A stretch of DNA of 64,000 nt from the NCBI RefSeq assembly GCF_000420865.1, contig NZ_ATVT01000003.1, forward strand, positions 62,001 to 126,000, read 5' to 3'. Every line of letters begins with the position of its first letter. The first letter of the stretch is position 1. Shown in pieces: positions 8,372-16,942 of the stretch. Below the pieces are notes generated by a model that was not told the origin of the DNA, searched no databases, and saw only the letters and a list, made by a program, of their open reading frames with translations. The stretch is from Butyrivibrio sp. XPD2006. GTDB lineage: Bacteria; Bacillota; Clostridia; Lachnospirales; Lachnospiraceae. A program made the translations under genes and the position numbers.

Positions 8372-9037
8372 ATGAACGTAAATTCTTCACTCGATTTTTT
8401 AAATATGATAAAGACATCGTCTGCATCTCCGAGGACCAAGACGGTTCAGGCATCGCCTGCGCCTGTCGAACCTGATATGTCAAAAGACATGATTGCTGTC
8501 ATCGATACAGAGACCAATTGGCATGATGAAGTAATGTCCCTGGGGGTGGCGCTTGCTGACGCTGAGACATACACTCTTTTAGGCAAAAGATATTACATCT
8601 TTGATCCGGAGTGCCGCGTGGGCGGGATGTTTTCCTATGTCATGCACAAGACTGACGCCAAGGCGATTACCTGCTCAAGAGATGAGGCAATGGCAGATGT
8701 GGGGCAGTTTCTGATGGATAAAGGCATCAGTAAGATCTTTGCCTATAATGCCAAATTTGACCTTGGTCATCTTCCGGAACTGCGCGGCTTTGAGTGGTTT
8801 GATATTATGAGGATCGCAGCATACCGTCAGTATAACCGGTTTATCCCGGAAACAGCTCTTTGCTGCAAGACGGGACGCCTTAAGAGCAATTACGGTGTTG
8901 AGCCGATCATGCATATGCTTATGGGAGATACAGGCTATCGCGAGACTCACAACGCAGTTAATGATGCCTGCGATGAGCTTAAGATTGTTGAACTTCTGGC
9001 TCTGCCACTTGAAACATACGAGTGCGCGAGACTTTAG
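8372..9037 (+). CDS. DEDDh-type 3'-5' exonuclease
   Basis: The 221-residue protein has the DEDDh exonuclease motifs of the RNase T/DNA polymerase III epsilon superfamily: DTET (Exo I), NAKFDLGH (Exo II) and HNAVNDACDE (Exo III, His plus Asp). These residues bind two metal ions that cleave nucleotides from 3' ends. The first 45 residues are a low-complexity extension. ATG 8372 has no ribosome site and lies against an extended -10 element. The alternative TTG at 8354 has AAGGA 5 nt upstream and would add six residues, but it would need an earlier promoter. Its substrate (DNA or RNA) is not determined. Confidence 0.85.
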   Translation: MNVNSSLDFLNMIKTSSASPRTKTVQASPAPVEPDMSKDMIAVIDTETNWHDEVMSLGVALADAETYTLLGKRYYIFDPECRVGGMFSYVMHKTDAKAITCSRDEAMADVGQFLMDKGISKIFAYNAKFDLGHLPELRGFEWFDIMRIAAYRQYNRFIPETALCCKTGRLKSNYGVEPIMHMLMGDTGYRETHNAVNDACDELKIVELLALPLETYECARL

Positions 9038-9100
9038 TGAGAAATATTTCTAAAACTCTCTTTAGTTTCATAAATTGCTTACCGATATATCATATGAGGT

Positions 9101-9168
9101 GTACTTTGTTCAATGGTAGAGTTTTTATTAAATAGCACAAAATCTGCCGATAAACTGTGACAAAGTAC
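9101..9168. repeat. 9-bp inverted repeat spanning the EPS promoter -35 region
   Basis: GTACTTTGT (9101-9109) recurs as its reverse complement ACAAAGTAC (9160-9168), which overlaps the -35 box of the promoter before the sugar transferase. Centre-to-centre distance is 59 bp, suitable for a looping or two-site regulator. Confidence 0.45.
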
Positions 9169-9185
9169 TACATATAGCTTATAAT
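9157..9185 (+). promoter_or_regulatory. Promoter of the EPS priming transferase gene
   Basis: GTGACA (9157-9162) and TATAAT (9180-9185) are spaced 17 bp apart. Transcription would begin near 9192, which favours TTG 9246 with its ribosome site over ATG 9204 as the start of the following gene. Confidence 0.7.
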
Positions 9186-9245
9186 TAAAGCAATTGATAT
9201 TGAATGCGTGAAACCAGCTTCTGTCGAAATGATGAGGGGTCAGTC

Positions 9246-10619
9246 TTGAAGAGCAAAAGGGTTACACATACAGCCAAAGCCCTGGTAATGCTCTGGAACA
9301 TCGGATTGTTTGCATTCATATGGTGTGCATACTACAATCGCAATGCTTTCCAGACCTACTACGTGCTGGGCGGTATCATTTCAATAATTATATATATCTT
9401 TATCTATAATGGATTATGCAACCTGTATAATGCTTTCAGGATTGCGTCCTCTTCTATTGCAGAGATGGTCATTTCACAGGCTATCTCCTTCAGTATTGCA
9501 GATCTGATTCTGTACGTTGAGGGAAACCTTATCAGGAACAGATATACCAGTTTTATTCCCGGACTAATAATTGTAATTCTTCAGACACTGGGTACGGCGC
9601 TTATCATAACTATATCCAAGCAAGTATTCATGTCATGCGTGCAGCCGCAAAAGACTCTTTTGCTGATAGGAAGGTGGGTTTCAAAGGATGAAGCTGACAG
9701 GTTCAAGGAAAGAATCCTCAGGAAATACAGCCATCTGTTTGATTTCAGATATGTGGAATATGAGACCATAACGCAGGCAGCCTTTGAAGAGAAGCTTTCG
9801 GAGTGCTGTGCAGTGATCATGTATGGCCTGTCGGTTGAGTATAGAAAAGCTTATATGCAGCAGTGTATAGATGAGCATAAGATCTTTTACTTCACACCGA
9901 GAATTGAGGATATCATCATTCAGGGCTGCTCTACAAGGCATCTTCTTGACACTCCTCTCATGAAGTACGATTACGTTTATGAGGATAAGAAGAAGCTGAA
10001 CTCAAAGAGAGTCTTCGATATAGTATTCGGTATTGTTTTTGCAATATTCTTTGCTCCCGCAATGCTGATAATCGCCCTTGCTATCAAGATTGAGGATGGC
10101 GGACCGGTCTTTTTCAGGCAAAAGAGATGTACCAAGGATGGAGAGGTCTTCGACATCATCAAGTTCAGAAGCATGGTTGTGGATGCAGAGAAGAAGGGCA
10201 TTCAGCCCACCATCAACAGAGATCCCAGGATTACAAAGGTCGGCAACATCATCCGCAGATACAGACTGGATGAGCTTCCTCAGGTATTCAACATTCTTGC
10301 CGGCGATATGACCTTTGTGGGTCCGAGACCCGAGAGAGTAGAGCACGTGGAGCTCTATACCAAGGAACTTCCGGAATTCAGATACAGAATGAAGGTAAAG
10401 GCCGGACTTACCGGCTATGCGCAGATCTTCGGCAAGTACAATACAACTGCGTTTGACAAGCTAAGGCTGGATCTTCTTTATATCGAGAACCAGTCCCTCG
10501 GCCTTGATATTCGAATCATTCTCCTTACCCTGAAAGTTATGTTCCGGGGCGAGAGCACGGAAGGCTTTGAAAAAGAAATGGTAAGACTGATGAACAAGAG
10601 AAGCGAAAAGGTAGGATAA
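9246..10619 (+). CDS. Exopolysaccharide priming sugar-phosphate transferase (WbaP/CpsE type)
   Basis: This polytopic protein has four or five N-terminal membrane segments and a C-terminal bacterial sugar transferase domain with the signatures KRVFDIVFG, GGPVFFRQKR, FDIIKFRSM, RRYRLDELPQ and FVGPRPER. It transfers a sugar phosphate from a nucleotide sugar to undecaprenyl phosphate and so starts the repeat unit. TTG 9246 is chosen because GAGGGG lies 6 nt before it (457 residues); ATG 9204 is in frame but has no ribosome site. Although functionally part of the EPS locus, it is closed by its own terminator and has flank-like base composition. Confidence 0.92.
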   Translation: MKSKRVTHTAKALVMLWNIGLFAFIWCAYYNRNAFQTYYVLGGIISIIIYIFIYNGLCNLYNAFRIASSSIAEMVISQAISFSIADLILYVEGNLIRNRYTSFIPGLIIVILQTLGTALIITISKQVFMSCVQPQKTLLLIGRWVSKDEADRFKERILRKYSHLFDFRYVEYETITQAAFEEKLSECCAVIMYGLSVEYRKAYMQQCIDEHKIFYFTPRIEDIIIQGCSTRHLLDTPLMKYDYVYEDKKKLNSKRVFDIVFGIVFAIFFAPAMLIIALAIKIEDGGPVFFRQKRCTKDGEVFDIIKFRSMVVDAEKKGIQPTINRDPRITKVGNIIRRYRLDELPQVFNILAGDMTFVGPRPERVEHVELYTKELPEFRYRMKVKAGLTGYAQIFGKYNTTAFDKLRLDLLYIENQSLGLDIRIILLTLKVMFRGESTEGFEKEMVRLMNKRSEKVG

Positions 10620-10650
10620 ACACATAATAAAAGAAATGTTTTTTTGATAA

Positions 10651-10678
10651 AGAGACTTCAAAAGAAGTCTCTTTTTTT
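10651..10678 (+). terminator. Intrinsic terminator after the priming transferase
   Basis: A 9-bp stem AGAGACTTC/GAAGTCTCT with an AAAA loop is followed by a seven-T tract. It separates the priming transferase from the rest of the EPS genes. Confidence 0.95.
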
Positions 10679-10708
10679 GTGCTTTTTAGAAAATCTAAAT
10701 ACAAGATA

Positions 10709-10717
10709 TGGTATAAT
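10709..10717 (+). promoter_or_regulatory. Extended -10 promoter of the EPS operon
   Basis: TGGTATAAT is an extended -10 element 35 bp before wecB; no clear -35 box is present. It lies just beyond the terminator, so the A/T-rich EPS genes form a separate transcription unit. Confidence 0.6.
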
Positions 10718-10752
10718 CAAGTTAGTATACATTAATGTACGAGGTATAGTAT

Positions 10753-11850
10753 ATGACTTCAACAATGGTGTGTTTTGGCACACGACCGGAAGCAATAAAA
10801 ATGTGTCCGGTTATACGAGAACTTAAAAAGCGGAATATAAAAACCACGATATGTGTGACAGGTCAGCATAGACAAATGCTTGACCAGGTACTTGATGCAT
10901 TAGGAATCATACCGGACTATGACTTGGCAATCATGAAACCGGGACAGGATCTTTTTGATGTGACTATTTCAGCGCTGGAGGGGATAAAGAGCGTATTAAA
11001 AGAAGTTAATCCTGATATAGTTTTGGTACATGGGGATACGAGCACGACATTTGCTGTTTCTTTGGCGTGTTATTACCTTAAGATCCCTGTAGGACATGTT
11101 GAAGCAGGCCTACGTACCTATGACGTTTATGCACCGTTTCCGGAAGAGTTTAACAGACAGGCTACCGGAATAATTGCACAGTATCATTTCGCTCCGACTG
11201 AGATGGCAAAGAAAAACCTGATATCTGAGGGAAAGCCTCAGGAAAATATATTTGTTACAGGTAATACAGCAATTGATGCGCTAAAAATAACGGTAAAGGA
11301 CGATTTTGAGAGTGAATATTTGAATTGGGCAAAAGGATGCAGACTGGTGCTTATAACTGCTCACAGAAGAGAAAACTTAGGTGAGCCTATGCATGCTATG
11401 TTCAGGGCAATTAAAAGAGTACTGAATGAGCATGAAGATGTTAAAGCAATCTATCCTGTTCACCTAAACCCTGCTGTTAGAAAAATTGTGGACGAGGAGT
11501 TGAAGGGGGTTGACAGGATGCGAATAATCGAGCCGCTGGATGTCCTTGAGTTTCATAATCTTATGGCTAAAGCATACATGGTTCTTACTGATTCCGGAGG
11601 GATTCAAGAGGAAGCACCAAGTCTTGGTAAACCGGTACTTGTTATGAGAAATGTTACGGAAAGACCAGAAGGCATAGAGGCCGGAACGCTTATGCTTGTT
11701 GGAACCGAAGAGAGTTCTATCTATGAGTCATTTTCATGCTTGCTAAGTGATGGCGATAAATATAATCAGATGGCTAATGCCAGGAATCCGTATGGAGATG
11801 GTCGTGCGGCTGAGAGAATAGTAGATGTTTTGGAAAAGTTGGTGAAATAA
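10753..11850 (+). CDS. wecB: UDP-N-acetylglucosamine 2-epimerase (non-hydrolysing)
   Basis: The 365-residue enzyme converts UDP-GlcNAc to UDP-ManNAc. It carries the complete family signature: GTRPEAIKMCPVI at the N-terminus, HGDTSTTFA, GHVEAGLRTYD, TAHRRENLGEPM and DSGGIQEEAPSLGKPVL. GAGG precedes ATG 10753. It is the first gene of the A/T-rich EPS operon. WecC (14663-15883) would oxidise its product, so the pair supplies UDP-ManNAc-uronic acid for the polymer. Confidence 0.95.
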   Translation: MTSTMVCFGTRPEAIKMCPVIRELKKRNIKTTICVTGQHRQMLDQVLDALGIIPDYDLAIMKPGQDLFDVTISALEGIKSVLKEVNPDIVLVHGDTSTTFAVSLACYYLKIPVGHVEAGLRTYDVYAPFPEEFNRQATGIIAQYHFAPTEMAKKNLISEGKPQENIFVTGNTAIDALKITVKDDFESEYLNWAKGCRLVLITAHRRENLGEPMHAMFRAIKRVLNEHEDVKAIYPVHLNPAVRKIVDEELKGVDRMRIIEPLDVLEFHNLMAKAYMVLTDSGGIQEEAPSLGKPVLVMRNVTERPEGIEAGTLMLVGTEESSIYESFSCLLSDGDKYNQMANARNPYGDGRAAERIVDVLEKLVK

Positions 11851-11865
11851 GGAAAAACACAACTG

Positions 11866-13056
11866 ATGGTTGAAGGCAAAAGTTTAAAATTGTTGATACA
11901 GATGGGGGATTCATATCCTGATGAAAGTCCTTGTTCAAAACGCATGCGGACTTTTTACGATGTGTTTACGGAAAACGGTGACGAAGTTGTAGTCCTTGCT
12001 CCGTATAATAATGATGCAATTATAGACTATCCTGGAGCTGTGTATTGCAGAACAATTCCGCTTAGAAAGAAAAACTCCCTGTACAGATTTTTGAATTCAT
12101 ATTTATTTGGAATAACCTCTTTCCTTAAAGCGATGACTATAAAGAATGTTGATGTGGTTTTGACAACTGCACCTCCTCCGTTGATCAACAAGTGGGGAAA
12201 AAGAATTGCAAAATTTCATAAGGCAAAACTGGTCTATGACGTGAGAGATATATGGCCGGATGTAGCATGGGAAATGGGGGCTTTGGACAGGAAAAGTATT
12301 TATAGTCGGATATTTGAAGGAATCAGGGATAAAATGCTAGAGTGTTCGGACCTGATAATTGCAGTAAGTCCCGGAAAGGTAGAAAAACTAAAAAAGTATG
12401 CGCCTGATAAAACGATACTGGAAATAACAAATGGTCTGGACGAGGAATTTTTAAAAAACGATGAAGACAGGGAATTGGTAGATAAATACAAGCTTGACGA
12501 TGTATTTACTGTCTGTTATATGGGAAACCTGGGCTTGGCGCAGGGACTGAAACAACTTTTGCGATTGGCATTTAAGGCGCAGGAAAACGATATGAATGTT
12601 CAATTCCTTTTATTTGGATCAGGAGCAGAGGAAAAGATACTTAAGGACTATGTAAAAGAAAAAGGTCTTAATAATGTTACGTTTCCCGGAAGAATACCGA
12701 ATAAGCATATGTTTACAGTATTGAAACATTCCAAGATCAGTTTTGTCTCGCTGGTAAACGAGAATCTTAAGGATTCTGTTCCAACTAAAATGTATGAAGC
12801 AATAGGAGTAGGATGCCCCGTTCTTTTGGCTGCCAGTGGGGATTCGGCTGAGATATTGAAAAAAAGTGGATTAGGTATAGCTGTTGAACCTAATGACGAT
12901 AGAGCGATATGGGAAGCTTTTAGTTACATGCATGACAATATCAATTTGTATGAGGCCAAAAAACAATATGCGATGGAATATATCCTTAGTAATTACTCAA
13001 GACAAAAGGCTGCAGGAGTGTTAGAAACCGAATTACATAGGATGATTTACGAATGA
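11866..13056 (+). CDS. GT4-family glycosyltransferase
   Basis: This is a 396-residue GT-B-fold glycosyltransferase. The N-terminal half has PPPLINKWGKRIAKFHKAKL followed by DVRDIWPDVAWEMGA, as in WbuB-like enzymes of surface-polysaccharide loci; the C-terminal half has FPGRIPNKHMF, then VPTKMYEAIGVGCPVLLAA, the nucleotide-sugar site with its conserved Glu. It adds one sugar of the repeat unit at the inner membrane face. AAGGA lies upstream of ATG 11866. Its 3' end overlaps the next gene by 4 bp. Donor and acceptor are unknown. Confidence 0.9.
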   Translation: MVEGKSLKLLIQMGDSYPDESPCSKRMRTFYDVFTENGDEVVVLAPYNNDAIIDYPGAVYCRTIPLRKKNSLYRFLNSYLFGITSFLKAMTIKNVDVVLTTAPPPLINKWGKRIAKFHKAKLVYDVRDIWPDVAWEMGALDRKSIYSRIFEGIRDKMLECSDLIIAVSPGKVEKLKKYAPDKTILEITNGLDEEFLKNDEDRELVDKYKLDDVFTVCYMGNLGLAQGLKQLLRLAFKAQENDMNVQFLLFGSGAEEKILKDYVKEKGLNNVTFPGRIPNKHMFTVLKHSKISFVSLVNENLKDSVPTKMYEAIGVGCPVLLAASGDSAEILKKSGLGIAVEPNDDRAIWEAFSYMHDNINLYEAKKQYAMEYILSNYSRQKAAGVLETELHRMIYE

Positions 13057-14648
13057 GAATACTTCGATTCATAAGCACAATTGGATTTTTAAAACCAATA
13101 CAGATTATTTATCAGCTCAGATACAGAGTGTTAGGGTATAAAAGGATTGATAAAACAGATTGTTCTTGGATACTATCCAACAGAACAATCCTGTTAAGTG
13201 ACTTGGATGAGAATCCGGATTATCTCAGACGGTTTAAGCCAGAAATGATTCTGGAGAATAGAATAGAACTGCTTAACAGGGAGGTGAGATGGAAACCGGG
13301 AGTATGGAATTATGAATCTGAATCTCATTTGTGGAACTTTACTCTGCATTACTTTGAGTTTGGAATCTCTTTGGCTTATATGTTTAGAGAAACCAAAGAT
13401 GAATTGTATATAAAAAAGTTACTGGAGCTATACGGTGATTGGCATAACACTGCTCTGAAAGACAGTAAAGATATCTGGCATCCGTACACAGTATCTCTTA
13501 GATTAAGAAACGTTCTCATAATATATTGCATGCTGGATTCGGAATGGAGGGAACGTTGGTCATCACTGGTTCTGGAAGATATTTGTCTGCAATATAGATT
13601 TTTAAAAAAGAATCAGGAGAAAAACCTTTTAGGAAATCATTATCTTGAAAATCTGATTACATTGTACATTTGCAGCATTTTTCTGGAGGATAAAGACAGA
13701 GAACAGTACAAAAACAGGCTCTTTTCAGAGATTAAAGAGCAGATATTGCCTGATGGAATGCATTTTGAACGAAGCTTTATGTATCATAATTTGATATTGG
13801 AAGGGCTTCTTCGATGCTATGTTATTTCAGATGAGGCTGCTAAGTGTGAACTAAGTGACGTTATCAGGCGCATGACTGATTGCATAGTTGGATTCGAGAC
13901 AGAAAAGAGAATACCACATTTTAATGATGCAGCTTCAAATGTGGCTAAGAGCAGAGATCAGTTGATCAATGCTGTAAAAGATACTATTTCATATACTGCG
14001 ACACAAATTGAACACCTGAGTCACAGTGGGTATCATCGATTTGAATCGGATGGATTTGTTTTGCTATTTGATGCAGGCGAGATAGCTCCTAAGTATATTT
14101 CGGGCCATAGCCACTGTGACACGCTTAGCTTCGAATTGTTTTTGGGAGATACCCCTATACTTGTCAATTCCGGAACGTATGGATATCAGACAGAACATAG
14201 AGCATATTTTAGAAGCACCAGGGCTCATAATACTATTATGGCTGATGGTGTGGAACAGTCTGATGTATGGAGCGAACATCGCACAGCGCGACGGGCAACT
14301 GTAGAAAAAGTCTCGCTGACGGATAATGCTATCAGAGCTGAAATTCGTGATTTTAAAGGGAATTATCTTTCAAGAAAAATAGAGATGGGGACAACAATAC
14401 TGGTAACGGATCATTCAAAGAGTGAATTTACCAGCTTTTGGCATATTCATCCGGAAGTTGAAGTGACTATGCTGAATGATTCTGCAATACTGATGCACAA
14501 AAGTAATGCTGAAATCATTCTGGAGGCTTGCGGAGGTCAATTCAAAGAAGTAAGCAAAAGCTGTTACTACTCAGAGGAAATAGGCAAGATATGCTCTAAC
14601 AGGGTGTTCAAAAGCAGTGCTGAGAGAATAGAGATTAGGAGAAGATGA
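13053..14648 (+). CDS. Heparinase II/III-like polysaccharide lyase family protein
   Basis: The 531-residue protein shows the heparinase II/III layout: an all-alpha toroid (about 50-300, with KNQEKNLLGNHYLENL and FERSFMYHNLILEG) and a beta-sandwich C-terminal half that starts with GHSHCDTLSFEL and contains SGTYGYQTEHRAYFRSTRAHNT. His, Tyr and Asn typical of the lyase site are present. There is no signal peptide. Such genes often occur inside O-antigen and EPS loci, where they may trim or turn over the acidic polymer. The uronic acid made by WecB/WecC would fit a lyase substrate. The ATGA overlap with the previous gene indicates co-translation. Confidence 0.85.
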   Translation: MRILRFISTIGFLKPIQIIYQLRYRVLGYKRIDKTDCSWILSNRTILLSDLDENPDYLRRFKPEMILENRIELLNREVRWKPGVWNYESESHLWNFTLHYFEFGISLAYMFRETKDELYIKKLLELYGDWHNTALKDSKDIWHPYTVSLRLRNVLIIYCMLDSEWRERWSSLVLEDICLQYRFLKKNQEKNLLGNHYLENLITLYICSIFLEDKDREQYKNRLFSEIKEQILPDGMHFERSFMYHNLILEGLLRCYVISDEAAKCELSDVIRRMTDCIVGFETEKRIPHFNDAASNVAKSRDQLINAVKDTISYTATQIEHLSHSGYHRFESDGFVLLFDAGEIAPKYISGHSHCDTLSFELFLGDTPILVNSGTYGYQTEHRAYFRSTRAHNTIMADGVEQSDVWSEHRTARRATVEKVSLTDNAIRAEIRDFKGNYLSRKIEMGTTILVTDHSKSEFTSFWHIHPEVEVTMLNDSAILMHKSNAEIILEACGGQFKEVSKSCYYSEEIGKICSNRVFKSSAERIEIRRR

Positions 14649-14662
14649 GAGAGGAAGGCACA

Positions 14663-15883
14663 ATGATAAATGTAATTGGCTTGGGATATATTGGATTACC
14701 AACTGCATTGATGCTAGCATCGCATGGTGTTGAAGTTGTTGGAACTGACTACAACAAGAAGTTGGTTGAGACGTTAAATGCAGGCAAAACAACCTTTCAA
14801 GAGGAAGGGTTAGATGACTTGTTTGCGGAAGCGGTCAAATCCGGAATTAGGTTTACAACAGAATACCAGTCCACTGATACATACATTATTTCTGTTCCTA
14901 CGCCTTATGATAAATTCAGTAAAAAGGTTGATACGGAATTTGTGATATCTGCCGTAAAGTCAGTACTGGAGAAGTGTCTTCCCGGATCGATCATAGTCAT
15001 AGAGTCTACAATATCTCCCGGAACAATGGACAAATATATCAAAACTACCGTAGAAGAAGCTGGTTTGAAGGTGGGAGATGATGTTCATCTTGTCCATGCG
15101 CCTGAACGAATTATGTCAGGACACATGTTGAATGAGCTTTTACACAATAATAGGACAATAGGAGCATACAGCAATGTGATCGGAGAGAAGATAAAAGAGC
15201 TCTATATGAACTTCTGTGATGGTGAGATTGTTGTAACGGATATAAAAACTGCTGAGATGACGAAGGTTGTCGAGAATACATACAGAGCAGTGAATATAGC
15301 GTTTGCTAACGAGTTGGCAAAGATTTGCAGACATGATGGTATGGATGTATATGAGATTATCAGGATATGTAATATGCATCCCAGAGTAAATATCCTTCAA
15401 CCTGGTCCCGGTGTTGGAGGACATTGCATATCGGTGGATCCCTGGTTTTTGGTAGGAGACTATCCTTCACTTGCAAAAGTAATAGATGAGTCTATGAGAA
15501 CCAATGATGGGATGCCTGATTTTGTCCTGAACCGAATTTATGAAATCATGAAAGAAAAAGGTATGACAGATGTTTCAAGGGTGGGATTATATGGCCTTAC
15601 GTACAAAGAGAATGTTGATGACATAAGGGAGAGTCCGACTCTTCAATTACTCGAAAGTCAACAAAGGCACCTTGCTACAGGACTTAAAGTATATGATCCA
15701 TACATAAAAGATAATGTGGTGGAGAATCAATTACACAGCCTGGATGAGTTTTTGGATTCAATTGATATGATTGTTATCATGGTAAAACATGATGAGATTA
15801 AAGAAAACGCTAAAAAGCTAGCGGATAAAACAGTGTTGGATTGTCACAATTTTTTACAGATTCCTGGTGCTTATCATATTTAG
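14663..15883 (+). CDS. wecC: UDP-N-acetyl-D-mannosaminuronate dehydrogenase
   Basis: This enzyme of the UDP-glucose/GDP-mannose dehydrogenase family oxidises UDP-ManNAc twice at C6 to the uronic acid. It has the NAD site GLGYIGLPTA at the N-terminus, ESTISPGTM, HAPERIMSG and the catalytic Cys in GPGVGGHCISVDPWF (Cys255), with GLTYKENVDDIRESP near the C-terminus. ATG 14663 is preferred because AGAGAGGAAGG lies just upstream; ATG 14645 would overlap the previous gene and lacks a site. The GGHCI context and the presence of wecB favour ManNAc over glucose as substrate. Confidence 0.92.
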   Translation: MINVIGLGYIGLPTALMLASHGVEVVGTDYNKKLVETLNAGKTTFQEEGLDDLFAEAVKSGIRFTTEYQSTDTYIISVPTPYDKFSKKVDTEFVISAVKSVLEKCLPGSIIVIESTISPGTMDKYIKTTVEEAGLKVGDDVHLVHAPERIMSGHMLNELLHNNRTIGAYSNVIGEKIKELYMNFCDGEIVVTDIKTAEMTKVVENTYRAVNIAFANELAKICRHDGMDVYEIIRICNMHPRVNILQPGPGVGGHCISVDPWFLVGDYPSLAKVIDESMRTNDGMPDFVLNRIYEIMKEKGMTDVSRVGLYGLTYKENVDDIRESPTLQLLESQQRHLATGLKVYDPYIKDNVVENQLHSLDEFLDSIDMIVIMVKHDEIKENAKKLADKTVLDCHNFLQIPGAYHI

Positions 15884-15927
15884 ATTAAGAATAGCAGGCT
15901 ACACCTGTTGTACACGGACAGAAAACT

Positions 15928-16926
15928 ATGACAAAGAGTTACTATATTGGGAGCTTTCCGCCACCATACGGCGGAGTTTCTATAAAGAATGCATTATTGT
16001 ATGAAGCAATATCAAAAAGTGTTTCTTTAGAAAAAATCGTCTCTGAAAAAAGGATGATTTTGTATGTAAAGACATTGGGGAAGCTGTTTAGACGTGACTC
16101 AAAATATGTTATAGGTGTTTCTTCCAGATCCGGAAAATCAGGGTTGATCAGTACTTTGTTATACAGATTCAATAGGAACTCTATGAATCAGTCAATCTAT
16201 TTTATGATGGGTGGAACTGAGGCTGATGAGATATCTTTTTCAAAGAAAAAATTAAAAGTCTACGAGAATTATAAGAGGGTTTATGTTGAAACTGATTCTA
16301 TGAAAAGGAAACTTGTAAATGCAGGAATGACCAATGTTGAGGTGTATCCGAATTGTAGAAAAAAGGCTTCCTTCATCAATGATATTAAGAAGAGCGATGA
16401 TAGACTCAAATGTGTTTTTTTATCAAGTATTCAAAAGGAAAAGGGTATTGAGATAGTTATTGATACGGCCAAGGAATTAAGTGAGGTTGAATTCTACATT
16501 TATGGAAATGTTAAAGATGATTATAGGGATGAGTTTTTTGAATGCATAAAGGGGAGTGCAAACACTCATTATATGGGGGCGTTTTCTTGGGATTCGGACA
16601 TGTTGTATACGCTTTTGTCTCGATATGACATATTTCTTTTCCCGACATTGTGGTCCACAGAAGGGGTTCCCGGTGTGTTGGTAGAAGCCAAGATTTCCGG
16701 ATTGGTTCCTATTGTTTCGGATATGAGTTATAACAGTGAGATTATAGAAGATGGTGTTGATGGAATAGTATTAGAGAGCAATGACTGTGGAGGAATGAAA
16801 AAAGCAATAGAACATCTGGTTGTAGACAGAGATAAATTGCAACGCATGAAGTTAAGCAGTAGAGATTCGGCTGACGCGTACTATATTGAAAACCATATTG
16901 ACAGGATAATTGAAGTATTGAGATAG
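15928..16926 (+). CDS. Glycosyltransferase, GT4-like
   Basis: The 332-residue protein begins with YYIGSFPPPYGGVSIKNALL, the glycine-rich N-terminal loop of GT-B enzymes. Its C-terminal half has CVFLSSIQKEKGIEIVIDTA and FLFPTLWSTEGVPGVLVEAK, the donor-binding region with the EGVPGVLVE Glu pattern. It presumably adds a sugar to the undecaprenyl-linked repeat unit. It lies in the same A/T-rich operon, 44 bp after wecC. Sugar specificity is not readable. Confidence 0.85.
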   Translation: MTKSYYIGSFPPPYGGVSIKNALLYEAISKSVSLEKIVSEKRMILYVKTLGKLFRRDSKYVIGVSSRSGKSGLISTLLYRFNRNSMNQSIYFMMGGTEADEISFSKKKLKVYENYKRVYVETDSMKRKLVNAGMTNVEVYPNCRKKASFINDIKKSDDRLKCVFLSSIQKEKGIEIVIDTAKELSEVEFYIYGNVKDDYRDEFFECIKGSANTHYMGAFSWDSDMLYTLLSRYDIFLFPTLWSTEGVPGVLVEAKISGLVPIVSDMSYNSEIIEDGVDGIVLESNDCGGMKKAIEHLVVDRDKLQRMKLSSRDSADAYYIENHIDRIIEVLR

Positions 16927-16942
16927 AAAACGTGGTATTGAT

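Noticed and set aside
9204-9245. ATG 9204 as start of the priming transferase
   Set aside because: It lacks a ribosome site and lies about 12 nt from the predicted transcription start, whereas TTG 9246 has GAGGGG.
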